Shown here piece after piece: positions 42,079 to 50,266 of a DNA stretch of 64,000 nt. The position numbers were made by a program, and so were the translations under genes. Where the stretch lies: NCBI RefSeq assembly GCF_024721155.1, contig NZ_JAHVAP010000006.1, positions 248,001-312,000 of the forward strand, read 5' to 3'. This stretch comes from Mucilaginibacter phenanthrenivorans (lineage in GTDB: Bacteria; Bacteroidota; Bacteroidia; Sphingobacteriales; Sphingobacteriaceae). The notes under the pieces were generated by a model. The model made no database searches. It was not told the origin of the DNA and was given only the letters and a program-made list of their open reading frames with translations. Within the stretch, counting starts at the first letter, position 1. Every line of letters starts with the position of its first letter.

Positions 42079-42276
42079 TTAGATAATTATTTCCGGCATA
42101 AAAGCCATTATCTCTTCTCCTAATTGATAATAATTTCTGCAAAATATCCCTTGCTTAAATCTTGTTCCAGCAATGTCACTGTATTCTACGGCGAAAGAAA
42201 AATAGTAATTTGTTGAATCTTTGCTTATTGTTTCAACAAGAAAATGCAGCGACATATATTTGTCACCCTTAATCAA
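42079..42276 (-). CDS. Hypothetical protein, 65 aa
   Basis: A soluble protein with aromatic-rich beta-like segments (TNYYFSFAVEYSDIAGTRFK). A second ATG six codons in (MSLHF) is a possible start. It lies downstream of the RiPP precursor terminator and is not recognised. Confidence 0.5.
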   Translation of the reverse strand: MIKGDKYMSLHFLVETISKDSTNYYFSFAVEYSDIAGTRFKQGIFCRNYYQLGEEIMAFMPEIII

Positions 42277-42317
42277 TTCCGTTGGATTTGAATCAAAAGC
42301 AATTGCCTTAGCTAAAT

Positions 42318-42341
42318 AGAAAAAGCCGGCTTAAAGCCGAC
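42318..42341 (-). terminator. Terminator of the RiPP operon
   Basis: Read on the minus strand: GTCGGCT TTA AGCCGGC (one G-T pair) followed by TTTTT. It lies about 75 bases after the last precursor gene. Confidence 0.8.
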
Positions 42342-42416
42342 TCTCTCATATTCTATTCACCTCTATTGGTACTGGTACTTCTGGTGATTTAATATATTCT
42401 AAGAAATGCTGATTTC

Positions 42417-42632
42417 TCAGGCGTCATTGTTGTCAGAGTTATCGTACGAGTCTGAAGAATCAAATGATTCCGATGCATCGCTATTTGAAGACTTGTCATA
42501 CGACGTTGAGTGGTCACCAATGACCGAAGTGTCATAAGTTATTGATACAATTCCTCCGTAACAGTTGTAAATGATGGAATTTTCGTCTTGGCCAACAAAA
42601 TTTTTAAGGCTTTCTAAGGTTAATTTTTTCAT
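42417..42632 (-). CDS. Graspetide-type RiPP precursor 1, 71 aa
   Basis: The leader MKKLTLESLKNFV to YNCYGG (about 1-27) ends in a double glycine suited to the C39 peptidase of the neighbouring exporter. The core of about 44 residues is built from six hexads x-S-x-x-x-D, such as HSTSYD, ASESFD and SSDSYD. Every hexad has Ser at position 2 and Asp at position 6, giving paired side chains for omega-ester formation by an ATP-grasp ligase. It is the last gene of the operon. Linkage pattern is inferred. Confidence 0.82.
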   Translation of the reverse strand: MKKLTLESLKNFVGQDENSIIYNCYGGIVSITYDTSVIGDHSTSYDKSSNSDASESFDSSDSYDNSDNNDA

Positions 42633-42671
42633 ATTATATAAGTTTTTAGGTAAGTTATTTATTAAAATATG

Positions 42672-42890
42672 TTAGTCAGCCATGCCAGACGTATCATAGC
42701 TTTCGGAATGATCATTTCTTTGACTTGTATCGTTATTATCTGACGTATCGTTATTATCTGACGTATCATCGGTCGTAGATTTGTCCGAAGATACCGACAT
42801 GATTCCACCATAGGTGTCATACAGCATTACATCAGAAACGTTAGATTTGAGAAATTCGCTCAGATCTTGAAGTACTAGCTTTTTTTTCAT
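42672..42890 (-). CDS. Graspetide-type RiPP precursor 2, 72 aa
   Basis: The leader MKKKLVLQDLSEFL to YDTYGG (about 1-29) is followed by a core of about 43 residues. The core has six hexads, including two identical TSDNND copies and HSESYD, all with Ser at 2 and Asp at 6, except KSTTDD which is the entry repeat. The conserved Y-G-G-(I/F)-x-S joint is the same as in the other two precursors. It lies 61 bases after the exporter gene and 39 bases before precursor 1. Confidence 0.82.
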   Translation of the reverse strand: MKKKLVLQDLSEFLKSNVSDVMLYDTYGGIMSVSSDKSTTDDTSDNNDTSDNNDTSQRNDHSESYDTSGMAD

Positions 42891-42951
42891 GCGTTAATAA
42901 GGTTTAAAAGTTAATTTACTAAAGGTAAATATTATTATTAAAAAAAGAAAA

Positions 42952-45186
42952 TTATTTTGATAGCTCAAGTTGGTTGCTGACTAGTCTAAGATAATGGCCT
43001 TTCTTTTCAAGCAATTGCTCATGGTTTCCTGCCTCGACTATTCTCCCATTGTCAAATACATAGATCACGTCCGCATTCTTAACCGTACTCAGCCTGTGAG
43101 CGATGACGACTAGGGTCTTATCCTTGTACAACTCAGTTATGTTGTTCATTATGATTCGTTCGTTTTCGGTGTCCAGAGAACTCGTGGCCTCGTCAAAAAA
43201 TAATATTTGTGGATTTTTATACAACGCTCGCGCGATCAATATTCTTTGTGATTGCCCGCCGCTCAACCCCGTTCCAGAACCGCCAATGGTGGTCTCATAC
43301 TTCTTTGGCAATGTTTCAATGAAGCTGTCGATATTAGCCAGCCTGCAAGCCTCTTTTACCCGTTTCAGATCAAGCTCCTTGGAGTTCAACGCAATGTTTT
43401 TCAGGATCGAACTCGAAAATATGTAGCCGTCTTGCAGTACCGCACCGCAGAGATTCCTCCAGTCGTCCGCTATTACTTCAGAGAGGGGATGATCGTCTAT
43501 TAAAATATCTCCGAATACGGGAGTGTAAAACTTCAGCAGCATTTTGAGCAAGGTCGTCTTTCCACTACCGCTGTTACCGACAAACGCAACCTTTTGACCT
43601 TTGGTGATTGTGATATTTACGTCCTGTAAGACGTACTTTGGGGTCAATCTGTCGTAGCTGAAGCTCATGTTGTCGATCTGGATGCATTGAAAATTGCTGA
43701 TTGGTCGCAATATGGAGTCTTTGGGCAGATTCTCCTGATCCTCGTCTTTCCTTTCATTAACTTCGTTAATCCGCTCAAACGAAAATATTGCTTCATTCCA
43801 GCCACGGACGAATTCGAAAAACTGGGTAAAGGGCGAGGCCAGTTGCCCCAGCATGTAAGAGATGCTGATCATTTCACCCAAGCTGATTTGATGATTAATT
43901 ACGAGATAGGCGCAGTAAAATGTTATCACAGCGCTTCGTACCTGATTGATGAGCACGTTCCCTATGGTTTGCTTTTGCTCCAACAAGAGGGAAGTCTTGG
44001 TTATGTCATGGATGACATTTTGATCTTTCCGCCAGTCCTCGACCTTAGCCACCTGGGCGTTGTTTAGCTTCAATTCTTTCATTCCGTAGACAACCTCGTA
44101 TACCGAATTTGAGCTGTTCTTATAGGCTTCGAATCGCTTATATTCGATTGCCTTTCGCTTACCAACAAAGGTCGCCATCCATATCATTGAAAAGGCGGTA
44201 ACAGCTAAGAATATCAGGAATATCTTGTAGTCGTATTTTAAGATCAGGACGGCAAACAGTGAAAAATTGAAAATTGAAAACAGAGTGCTAATAATGTTAC
44301 CGGTGAGGAAGCGCTCGATCCTGGTATGGTCGGCGATCCGCTGGGTGATATCCGAAACCATCTTGTTGTCAAAGTACCGGATGGAAAGCTTGGTAAGTTT
44401 TAGCAGAAACTTCGTTAAGATATCTATGTTCAGCCGCGTCGTCACAGTAAAGAGCAGCTTGCTTTTGATGAATTCGAGAACCGAACTGCCCAAAAATGCG
44501 ACAATCTGAAATGTCAGAATCAAGGAGATAAACGATAGGTCTTTTTTGGGAATACCGAAGTCAACGATTTTCTGGGTCAGTATTGGGAACGACAGGTTTA
44601 GCAATGACGACAGCACGGTTATCGCCACGATGGTCAAAAATGACTTCTTGTGAAAGTCGAAATACTGCCAATAAAAATGCTTTGCCGGCGCAACGTAGTC
44701 TCTTCGATAGCCTTTAAAGGTATCGCCGAAATCCTCCTCTGGCTCAAAAAACACAATAATGCCTTTGCTATCGGCGTTCGCTGACACCCACCTTTTATGA
44801 AATTCCTGCTCCGTGCATTTGAATTTGGCGAATGCGGGGTCAGCAATGAAGAACTCGTTCACCACCTTACCTTTTTTAACGGTGGATTTTATCTTGTATA
44901 AGACCACGTAATGGTCCGGGTTCCAGTACAGGATCGCGGGCAGAAGATGCTCGTTGACTAAAGTTTCGACTGTTCCCGTACTAACCAGCGTCTTCAACTT
45001 AATCGCGTTCGCTGCGTTGCATATCCCGGCGATGCTTGCCCCCTGGCGCGATGTGTCCACCAGATCGCGCAAGTACGCCACGTCATAATTCGCACCGTAA
45101 AAGTTTGCGACCATCTTCAGGCAAGTGGCGCCACAGTCCATCCCGTCAAACTGATGAAACCGCTTAAACTTGTCAAATCTTTCCAC
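42952..45186 (-). CDS. Peptidase-containing ABC transporter (C39, bacteriocin-type exporter)
   Basis: 744 residues. The C39 peptidase has Gln12 and Cys18 (FHQFDGMDCGATCL), His in WNPDHYVVLY (about 96) and Asp in FIADPAF. A membrane domain of about six helices spans about 165-435. The ATPase domain has Walker A GNSGSGKTTLL (about 537), signature GLSGGQSQRI (about 645) and Walker B QILFFDEATSSLD (about 668). Such proteins cleave leaders after GG and export the core; all three precursors have YGG at the right place. Its start overlaps the GwsS stop by 14 bases. Confidence 0.93.
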   Translation of the reverse strand: MERFDKFKRFHQFDGMDCGATCLKMVANFYGANYDVAYLRDLVDTSRQGASIAGICNAANAIKLKTLVSTGTVETLVNEHLLPAILYWNPDHYVVLYKIKSTVKKGKVVNEFFIADPAFAKFKCTEQEFHKRWVSANADSKGIIVFFEPEEDFGDTFKGYRRDYVAPAKHFYWQYFDFHKKSFLTIVAITVLSSLLNLSFPILTQKIVDFGIPKKDLSFISLILTFQIVAFLGSSVLEFIKSKLLFTVTTRLNIDILTKFLLKLTKLSIRYFDNKMVSDITQRIADHTRIERFLTGNIISTLFSIFNFSLFAVLILKYDYKIFLIFLAVTAFSMIWMATFVGKRKAIEYKRFEAYKNSSNSVYEVVYGMKELKLNNAQVAKVEDWRKDQNVIHDITKTSLLLEQKQTIGNVLINQVRSAVITFYCAYLVINHQISLGEMISISYMLGQLASPFTQFFEFVRGWNEAIFSFERINEVNERKDEDQENLPKDSILRPISNFQCIQIDNMSFSYDRLTPKYVLQDVNITITKGQKVAFVGNSGSGKTTLLKMLLKFYTPVFGDILIDDHPLSEVIADDWRNLCGAVLQDGYIFSSSILKNIALNSKELDLKRVKEACRLANIDSFIETLPKKYETTIGGSGTGLSGGQSQRILIARALYKNPQILFFDEATSSLDTENERIIMNNITELYKDKTLVVIAHRLSTVKNADVIYVFDNGRIVEAGNHEQLLEKKGHYLRLVSNQLELSK

Positions 45187-46138
45187 TCGGTTCTATTAAG
45201 TAGTACTTTCCGTCTTCACACTTTATATCCTGGCTAAAAAGCATCGCGTACCTTGCTTCAAGCTCTCTCACCTCCTCGATGTCGTCGGGTCTTATATTCC
45301 ACAGCTTCGTGAATTCAGGATCTTTGTCGATGTCCTGCAACCTGTTGGCCTCACTAAATGTACCGAAACTTTTCGAATGCAAAAGGCAGTTCTTAATTGC
45401 GCCGGTGCGGTCTATGCAGACTTTCTTGTGATAGTAGACGTTGTGATGGTGGGACTCTGTAAAGAACTTCATGTTAACGACAAATACGTTTGCAGGGAAG
45501 TGCTTTCTAGTTTCGATTTCGAGGTCATTTAACACATAGTGCAGGTTGCGGGTGTAGTCCGACGTCCGCGATTTCGAGCCGTACACGGTGATTGATCTAA
45601 CCTTTTTGTTATCATCAAGCAGTGCATGAAAGTCCTTATCGCCGACAATTTCTGAATAAACCATGTGAATGTCAATTGACCGAATTGTGGTGCTATTTGA
45701 ATTTCTCAGCATCTGTTTTAACTGGATGCCATCCATGTCCGGTTTCGGAAGTCGTAATTCAACGTGCTTGCATCGCAACAAATTGAGGTCATGAAAGAGT
45801 GCGCGAATATCATACGCGCCGGCGGTATACTCAATTACCGCGTTACTGATCCTTTCATGAGAGTGAAACGCCAAGTCCAGATCGGGAAAACGCATGGGCG
45901 TGTTGGTTTTAAACGCCATATCGTGCTCGATGAGATAATCGACGTATTCATTGAAGTACTCATCCGAATCGACCATCTCCCGGCACTCCTTGATTGTGAA
46001 TTTTTTCAGATAGCCTATCAGGTCAATCATCGACTTGGGCACGTATAATATTTTTTCCTTGTTAAGATCATAGATCGCGCCACGCTCACTCCCTTGGACG
46101 GGGATGCAATGGGCGTACATAATTAGGTACTTATTCAT
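45173..46138 (-). CDS. gwsS: Grasp-with-spasm SPASM-domain peptide maturase (GwsS-like)
   Basis: About 321 residues from MNKYLIMYAHCIPVQGSERG (46138); the frame extends 22 codons upstream but this start matches the usual GwsS N-terminus. The C-terminal part holds VCIDRTGAIKNCLLHSKSFG and IKCEDG, a SPASM-like Cys set. No CxxxCxxC radical-SAM motif is present, so it may be a scaffold or binding partner of the ligase. It is paired with the ATP-grasp gene as in known grasp-with-spasm systems. It overlaps both neighbours by a few bases. Confidence 0.82.
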   Translation of the reverse strand: MNKYLIMYAHCIPVQGSERGAIYDLNKEKILYVPKSMIDLIGYLKKFTIKECREMVDSDEYFNEYVDYLIEHDMAFKTNTPMRFPDLDLAFHSHERISNAVIEYTAGAYDIRALFHDLNLLRCKHVELRLPKPDMDGIQLKQMLRNSNSTTIRSIDIHMVYSEIVGDKDFHALLDDNKKVRSITVYGSKSRTSDYTRNLHYVLNDLEIETRKHFPANVFVVNMKFFTESHHHNVYYHKKVCIDRTGAIKNCLLHSKSFGTFSEANRLQDIDKDPEFTKLWNIRPDDIEEVRELEARYAMLFSQDIKCEDGKYYLIEPSGKI

Positions 46139-46394
46139 GCGTATGTTCTGTTTCTGGGTCTTGTTCCTGCAATAGGATATTAGACAGCGGCTTGAACGAG
46201 GCATAGTTCATGTACTGTTTGCTCTGATGCAAACGGCTTTGACTGAACCTTACTCTTCGGTAGAGTTCTCCTATGGATTCAGTCTCGGTTTTCACCATAA
46301 ACCTGAATCCTATGGGCAATTTCACCAAGAGCTCCTCCAAAAATGGAGATTCTAAATTGCTGTTCTCTGACGATTGTTTTTTGTTATTAGCCAT
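46131..46394 (-). CDS. Small protein between GwsG and GwsS, 87 aa
   Basis: It overlaps the 3' end of the ATP-grasp gene by 43 bases and the GwsS start by 8, so it is embedded in the operon. The N-terminus is Asn/Ser/Lys/Glu-rich, the middle (EELLVKLPIGFRFMVKTETE) is globular, and the C-terminus is acidic. Not recognised. It could be a leader-binding or scaffold subunit. Confidence 0.65.
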   Translation of the reverse strand: MANNKKQSSENSNLESPFLEELLVKLPIGFRFMVKTETESIGELYRRVRFSQSRLHQSKQYMNYASFKPLSNILLQEQDPETEHTHE

Positions 46395-47338
46395 TCTGCG
46401 ATGATTTTTTCAATATAATAGTTACAATAGGACGATGGTGCTAAGTATTGCCCCACAGGATTAACCTCGATGAAGTGATAGGTATTGCTTTTGTCGAGTA
46501 TCAAATCCATCGACCCGGTTATTAAGTCCAGTTCGATCATCAGCTTTTTTATTTGATCCATTAACTGGTCAGGCAACAAATATGGAATCCAATGGAGGTC
46601 ATTATTGTTAAAGCTTCGCTTTATATCCACTTCGCGCCTGCGACTACTGGTGACTGCGGCTGTCGCGTAAAACATCCCGTCAAGATAGAACACCCTGATT
46701 TCATATTTTGCAATAATTGCTTCCTGAAATAAAGTTGGAAAGAACTTCTCGGGTAGGGAGTCGATGATATCGTCCGTAATCTTGGTCGTGTATGTGTTGT
46801 AGGTATATTTTCCAAAGGTGTAATAACTCAATCTGTTGATTGCCTTGGTAATGAGGTTTTTATTCGTCTGATTAAAGTACTCCCGTAGCTGGGTCTTATT
46901 GTTGGTGATGACTGAATACGGGGTCTTAATGCCCAGCCTGTGCGCAATAAAGCTTATCTCCAGTTTATTGACGTTCACTCGTGCTGGCTTGGGCAGCCAG
47001 ACTTTCGACTGAAACATGACATACAAAAAATCGACTATTTCCTCCAGCTCCTTATTCGATTCAATGTGTATCTTTTTGGAAATGTCCCCGAGCGTTTCCT
47101 TTGGCTCAAATTGGAGATACCGATAAAACCGGCGGTAGAAGATCACCTCGACATCGTCGGTGATATCGACACCGTTGACAAACAAGCGCCCCTTGTTGAC
47201 GTCCAGAAAATAGTTATGCCGCTTATGCAGTAGGTCTTCGACGGCGATTTTCACAAACGGAACGTTGTAGTAAAGCAGCCATTCTATTACCGGGTCTGTA
47301 CCTTGTTCAAAATAATCAAATGACAATATGACAATCAT
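46352..47338 (-). CDS. gwsG: Grasp-with-spasm ATP-grasp peptide maturase (GwsG-like)
   Basis: 328 residues. The pre-ATP-grasp N-terminal domain is followed by the ATP-binding fold: KPARVNVNKLEISFIAHRLG, LITKAINR, FQEAIIAKYEIRVFYLDG and GSMDLILDKSN. The Mg-binding end is FIEVNPVGQYLAPSSYCN (Glu and Asn, about 292-309). This is the graspetide ligase type: it activates Asp/Glu side chains with ATP and joins them to Ser/Thr hydroxyls or Lys amines. It is the first enzyme gene after precursor 3. Confidence 0.9.
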   Translation of the reverse strand: MIVILSFDYFEQGTDPVIEWLLYYNVPFVKIAVEDLLHKRHNYFLDVNKGRLFVNGVDITDDVEVIFYRRFYRYLQFEPKETLGDISKKIHIESNKELEEIVDFLYVMFQSKVWLPKPARVNVNKLEISFIAHRLGIKTPYSVITNNKTQLREYFNQTNKNLITKAINRLSYYTFGKYTYNTYTTKITDDIIDSLPEKFFPTLFQEAIIAKYEIRVFYLDGMFYATAAVTSSRRREVDIKRSFNNNDLHWIPYLLPDQLMDQIKKLMIELDLITGSMDLILDKSNTYHFIEVNPVGQYLAPSSYCNYYIEKIIAEWLITKNNRQRTAI

Positions 47339-47387
47339 TTTTTTCTACAAATTACTTGCTTTGTGATGTTAGAATTTCGTGTTTAAA

Positions 47388-47417
47388 ACTCTATAGCTAA
47401 AACGTTAGCTATAGAGT
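47388..47417 (-). terminator. Hairpin between precursor 3 and GwsG (possible attenuator)
   Basis: The perfect 13-bp arms ACTCTATAGCTAA / TTAGCTATAGAGT have a four-base loop. On the minus strand TTTTAAA follows, a weak U-run. It could stop part of the transcripts so that precursor is made in excess over the enzymes. Confidence 0.6.
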
Positions 47418-47433
47418 GGAACAAGCTAGTTGC

Positions 47434-47661
47434 TTAGTCGCTGTTATCCGAACTGTCGTTGTTATCAGACGTATCGTTGTTGTCAGATTTGTCGTACGAA
47501 GTACATTTGTCGGACGAGGTTGAATTGTCGATAGTGGTAGAACTATCGGACGTGGTTGAATTGTCATGGTCGATCGATATAAATCCTCCGTATGTGAAGT
47601 ACAATGTTCCATCAACAGACTCTTTATATGATGTTAAGTTTTCTAATGTTAGCTTTTTCAT
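47434..47661 (-). CDS. Graspetide-type RiPP precursor 3, 75 aa
   Basis: The leader MKKLTLENLTSYK to FTYGG (about 1-26) is followed by a core of about 49 residues. Seven hexads of the x-S-x-x-x-D type are seen, for example NSTTSD, SSTTID and TSDNND. One hexad has Cys in place of Ser (KCTSYD). The start of the leader is nearly identical to precursor 1. It is encoded upstream of the enzymes, separated from them by a hairpin. Confidence 0.82.
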   Translation of the reverse strand: MKKLTLENLTSYKESVDGTLYFTYGGFISIDHDNSTTSDSSTTIDNSTSSDKCTSYDKSDNNDTSDNNDSSDNSD

Positions 47662-47821
47662 GTTATTAATTTAAATGTTAATAAAAATGGTTTCAATAGT
47701 TAGTTTTTACACATTTGTGCAAACGTTGTAGGGTGCAAACCCAGAGTTCATTGTTATTTATCTCATTTTCAGGCCCTCCATACCATTGGTCTTTGGTTGA
47801 TATTGTTGTTAAATTAATCGG

Positions 47822-50059
47822 CTAATTGTTTATCCTATCGCTATTCTCGCTGTTCCCTTGGCTGTTGTTGTGTAACGCGGCTTTCTGTCCCTTTTTTATC
47901 GAATACGTTAATGACACACCGATCTTTCTGTTGTCAAAAAAGTTTGAAAACCTGCCGTTGTAATTTAGTAGCTGATAGGTTCCAGATTCCTTATTGGTGT
48001 TAAATATATCTTCAGCGGTGATACGGAGACTGAGCCGGCCCTTGTACATTGTCCGGATGTATCGAAGCGTCACGCTTTCTTTGTGGTTAAGCGTCGAGGA
48101 TAGGGTTTGAACGTGGGGCTCGTAAAACGATCTCATTTCGACCCGAGAATTGTCGTTGATTTTATAATATGCCGACAGGTTAGCGACGAAATTTGTAATA
48201 TTCTTTTCAACTGCTTGGTTGTTGATAATGGTTTTGTAACTCGAGAACTCCGTAGATATGTTCGGATCGAAATTGATATTCCGTATGGTAAATCTGTAGG
48301 ATATGTTCAACGACTTGTACACCTGCCTGTCAATGTTTACATATTGATTAAGGACGGTCTGGCCGGAATCCACCAATAGGGGAACGCTAGATATTCCGTT
48401 GTTTAAAATACTGTACGCGAAGTTCACATACAGCGCTTTCCAGCTAATTGACGTTGAGAAATCGTCGTACGTCGTTGGCTTGATTCCCTGGTCGCCCCTG
48501 AACGCCTCGTAAGGCGACGTGTAGTATATGAAAGGACTCAGTGCCAAAAAGTTGGGCCGCTGAATTCTGCGGCGATAATTCAAACTGACGGTCATATCCT
48601 TGTCCTTGCTGATCTTTTGCTGCAAGGAAATCGAGGGAAACAGTTCATAATAGTTTTTCCTCGCCGACTGTGACGAATTAACCATCTCGTCGTCGTTCGT
48701 ATTTTCTCCTCTCAGGCCGGCTTGTATGCCTGACAATCCTTTCTCATAGAGCACGGAGATGTATTGCGCGAAAATGTCTTCCTTGTATCTGAACGAAGAC
48801 GCCGGACTATTAAGAAATTCGTTGGATTCGTCGTCCGTCAGGTGAGCGTATTTTATCCCGGCTTCGATCTTTCCATTGTTTTTAGCAAAGGGCTTGGTAT
48901 AGTCTATCCGCACTGCTGGTATACTGATAGTTGATCTTTTTGTCGAGTTAAGAATCTCCTGAGAAAGGGGGACCGGGGCCGCAACGCTCTCGCTTGTGAT
49001 GACATTGTCGTAGTAGTCACCCTTGGTATTTGTCGCCCTGTTGAAATCAAGGTTAAAATCCAGTGCCTGGCCGGAGGAATCAAGCGACCGTTTTACGTAA
49101 AAGTTGTAAACAAAGTAGCTGAAATCCACTCTCGAAGCGTTCGTGTTTCTGGAAGTTGAGTCTGTCTGGCCGCTTTTTTGAAACTGATAAAGCGACGTTC
49201 CGTTGTCGCCCGCCCGCAGCATATTCCCCCCGGCGGAGAGCCCCAGGCTGGTTTTTGAGTCTAGATTATAGGTTAAGTCAAACTTGTTAAAGAGCGATTT
49301 CTTGTCGTTCAGCGAATGCCCGTTGTTTGATAGGGTGCCCCCCTGGTTAAAATAGTCTATCGTCGAGTTTGAGGTGGAATACTCATTTGATCGGTTTGCG
49401 AAAGAAAAAAATTGGAGAGACAATTTATTGATCTTCGCCTGGGCGAACAAATTAAGGCCATATTGGGGATAATGTCCCTGGGAGTAACTTGCCCCAGAAC
49501 TAAAGGAATATCCGTTTGTCGTCGAGTGGACGGTGTTGATATTTAATATCTTGTTTGAGCTTTGGGCGTCCTGCTTCGCCGACGGGTTTATGATTTCGAT
49601 GTCCTTGATACTAGCAGACTGAATAGATTTCAGTAATGCGGGAATCGAACTGGAATCGAATATTACGTCTTTCCCGTTTATCTGTATCTTGACGGACCTC
49701 GACCCGTTGATCATCAGATTGTTGTTTCCGTCAAAGGATATTCCGGGGACTTTTTCCAGGACCTCTTCAAGGTTGCTCCCCTTGAACACATCGTTGTTTT
49801 CAACCTTAATCACCGCCCTGTCAACATGCTGGATGATCAGTACGCGCTTGCCGTTGACGGTTACCTCTTTTAGAACTTTTGTTTTTAATTTGCCGGTATC
49901 AGGGTGTGTTGTCGGTTTTGCGGTGGTATCGCCATTTTTCCCGGTCTGAATTGGGAAGACAGCCACTGCCCTACAGTTAGTGATTGCCCTGGCAGAACTT
50001 GCAAATGTAAAAAACGCTATTATGGCAAATATGGCGGTAAATTGTAATATCCTGCGCAT
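47822..50059 (-). CDS. Outer-membrane beta-barrel / TonB-dependent-receptor-like protein of the RiPP cluster
   Basis: 745 residues with a signal peptide (about 1-25). A plug-like region spans about 65-155 (LEEVLEKVPGISFDGNNNLM, SRSVKIQINGKDVIF). A large barrel of alternating aromatic strands ends IGVSLTYSIKKGQKAALHNN. No carboxypeptidase-regulatory domain is present. It lies about 160 bases upstream of precursor 3 on the same strand. It may release the mature peptide through the outer membrane, act as its receptor, or be independent. Confidence 0.8.
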   Translation of the reverse strand: MRRILQFTAIFAIIAFFTFASSARAITNCRAVAVFPIQTGKNGDTTAKPTTHPDTGKLKTKVLKEVTVNGKRVLIIQHVDRAVIKVENNDVFKGSNLEEVLEKVPGISFDGNNNLMINGSRSVKIQINGKDVIFDSSSIPALLKSIQSASIKDIEIINPSAKQDAQSSNKILNINTVHSTTNGYSFSSGASYSQGHYPQYGLNLFAQAKINKLSLQFFSFANRSNEYSTSNSTIDYFNQGGTLSNNGHSLNDKKSLFNKFDLTYNLDSKTSLGLSAGGNMLRAGDNGTSLYQFQKSGQTDSTSRNTNASRVDFSYFVYNFYVKRSLDSSGQALDFNLDFNRATNTKGDYYDNVITSESVAAPVPLSQEILNSTKRSTISIPAVRIDYTKPFAKNNGKIEAGIKYAHLTDDESNEFLNSPASSFRYKEDIFAQYISVLYEKGLSGIQAGLRGENTNDDEMVNSSQSARKNYYELFPSISLQQKISKDKDMTVSLNYRRRIQRPNFLALSPFIYYTSPYEAFRGDQGIKPTTYDDFSTSISWKALYVNFAYSILNNGISSVPLLVDSGQTVLNQYVNIDRQVYKSLNISYRFTIRNINFDPNISTEFSSYKTIINNQAVEKNITNFVANLSAYYKINDNSRVEMRSFYEPHVQTLSSTLNHKESVTLRYIRTMYKGRLSLRITAEDIFNTNKESGTYQLLNYNGRFSNFFDNRKIGVSLTYSIKKGQKAALHNNSQGNSENSDRINN

Positions 50060-50266
50060 GGATAAGATTTAGATTTCGACGGCAATATAATGCTTTTTGC
50101 TTTACATTAAAATAATTTTCAGGGTTTTTAAAAGCAAAAATTTGCACTGGTGCATGGCATTTGCAGATTCCTTAGTAATGTGGAGGTTTTTATATTAATT
50201 TTAGATTAATAATTAGCTTTGAAGACGGGCAGACCTAGACAGATCACTGAAACTTAAACAGCATGC

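Noticed and set aside
42417..42890. Short tandem DNA repeats that might be a CRISPR array
   Set aside because: The 18-base periodicity is the hexapeptide code of the precursor cores. There are no spacers and the frame is kept. The same holds at 47434-47661.
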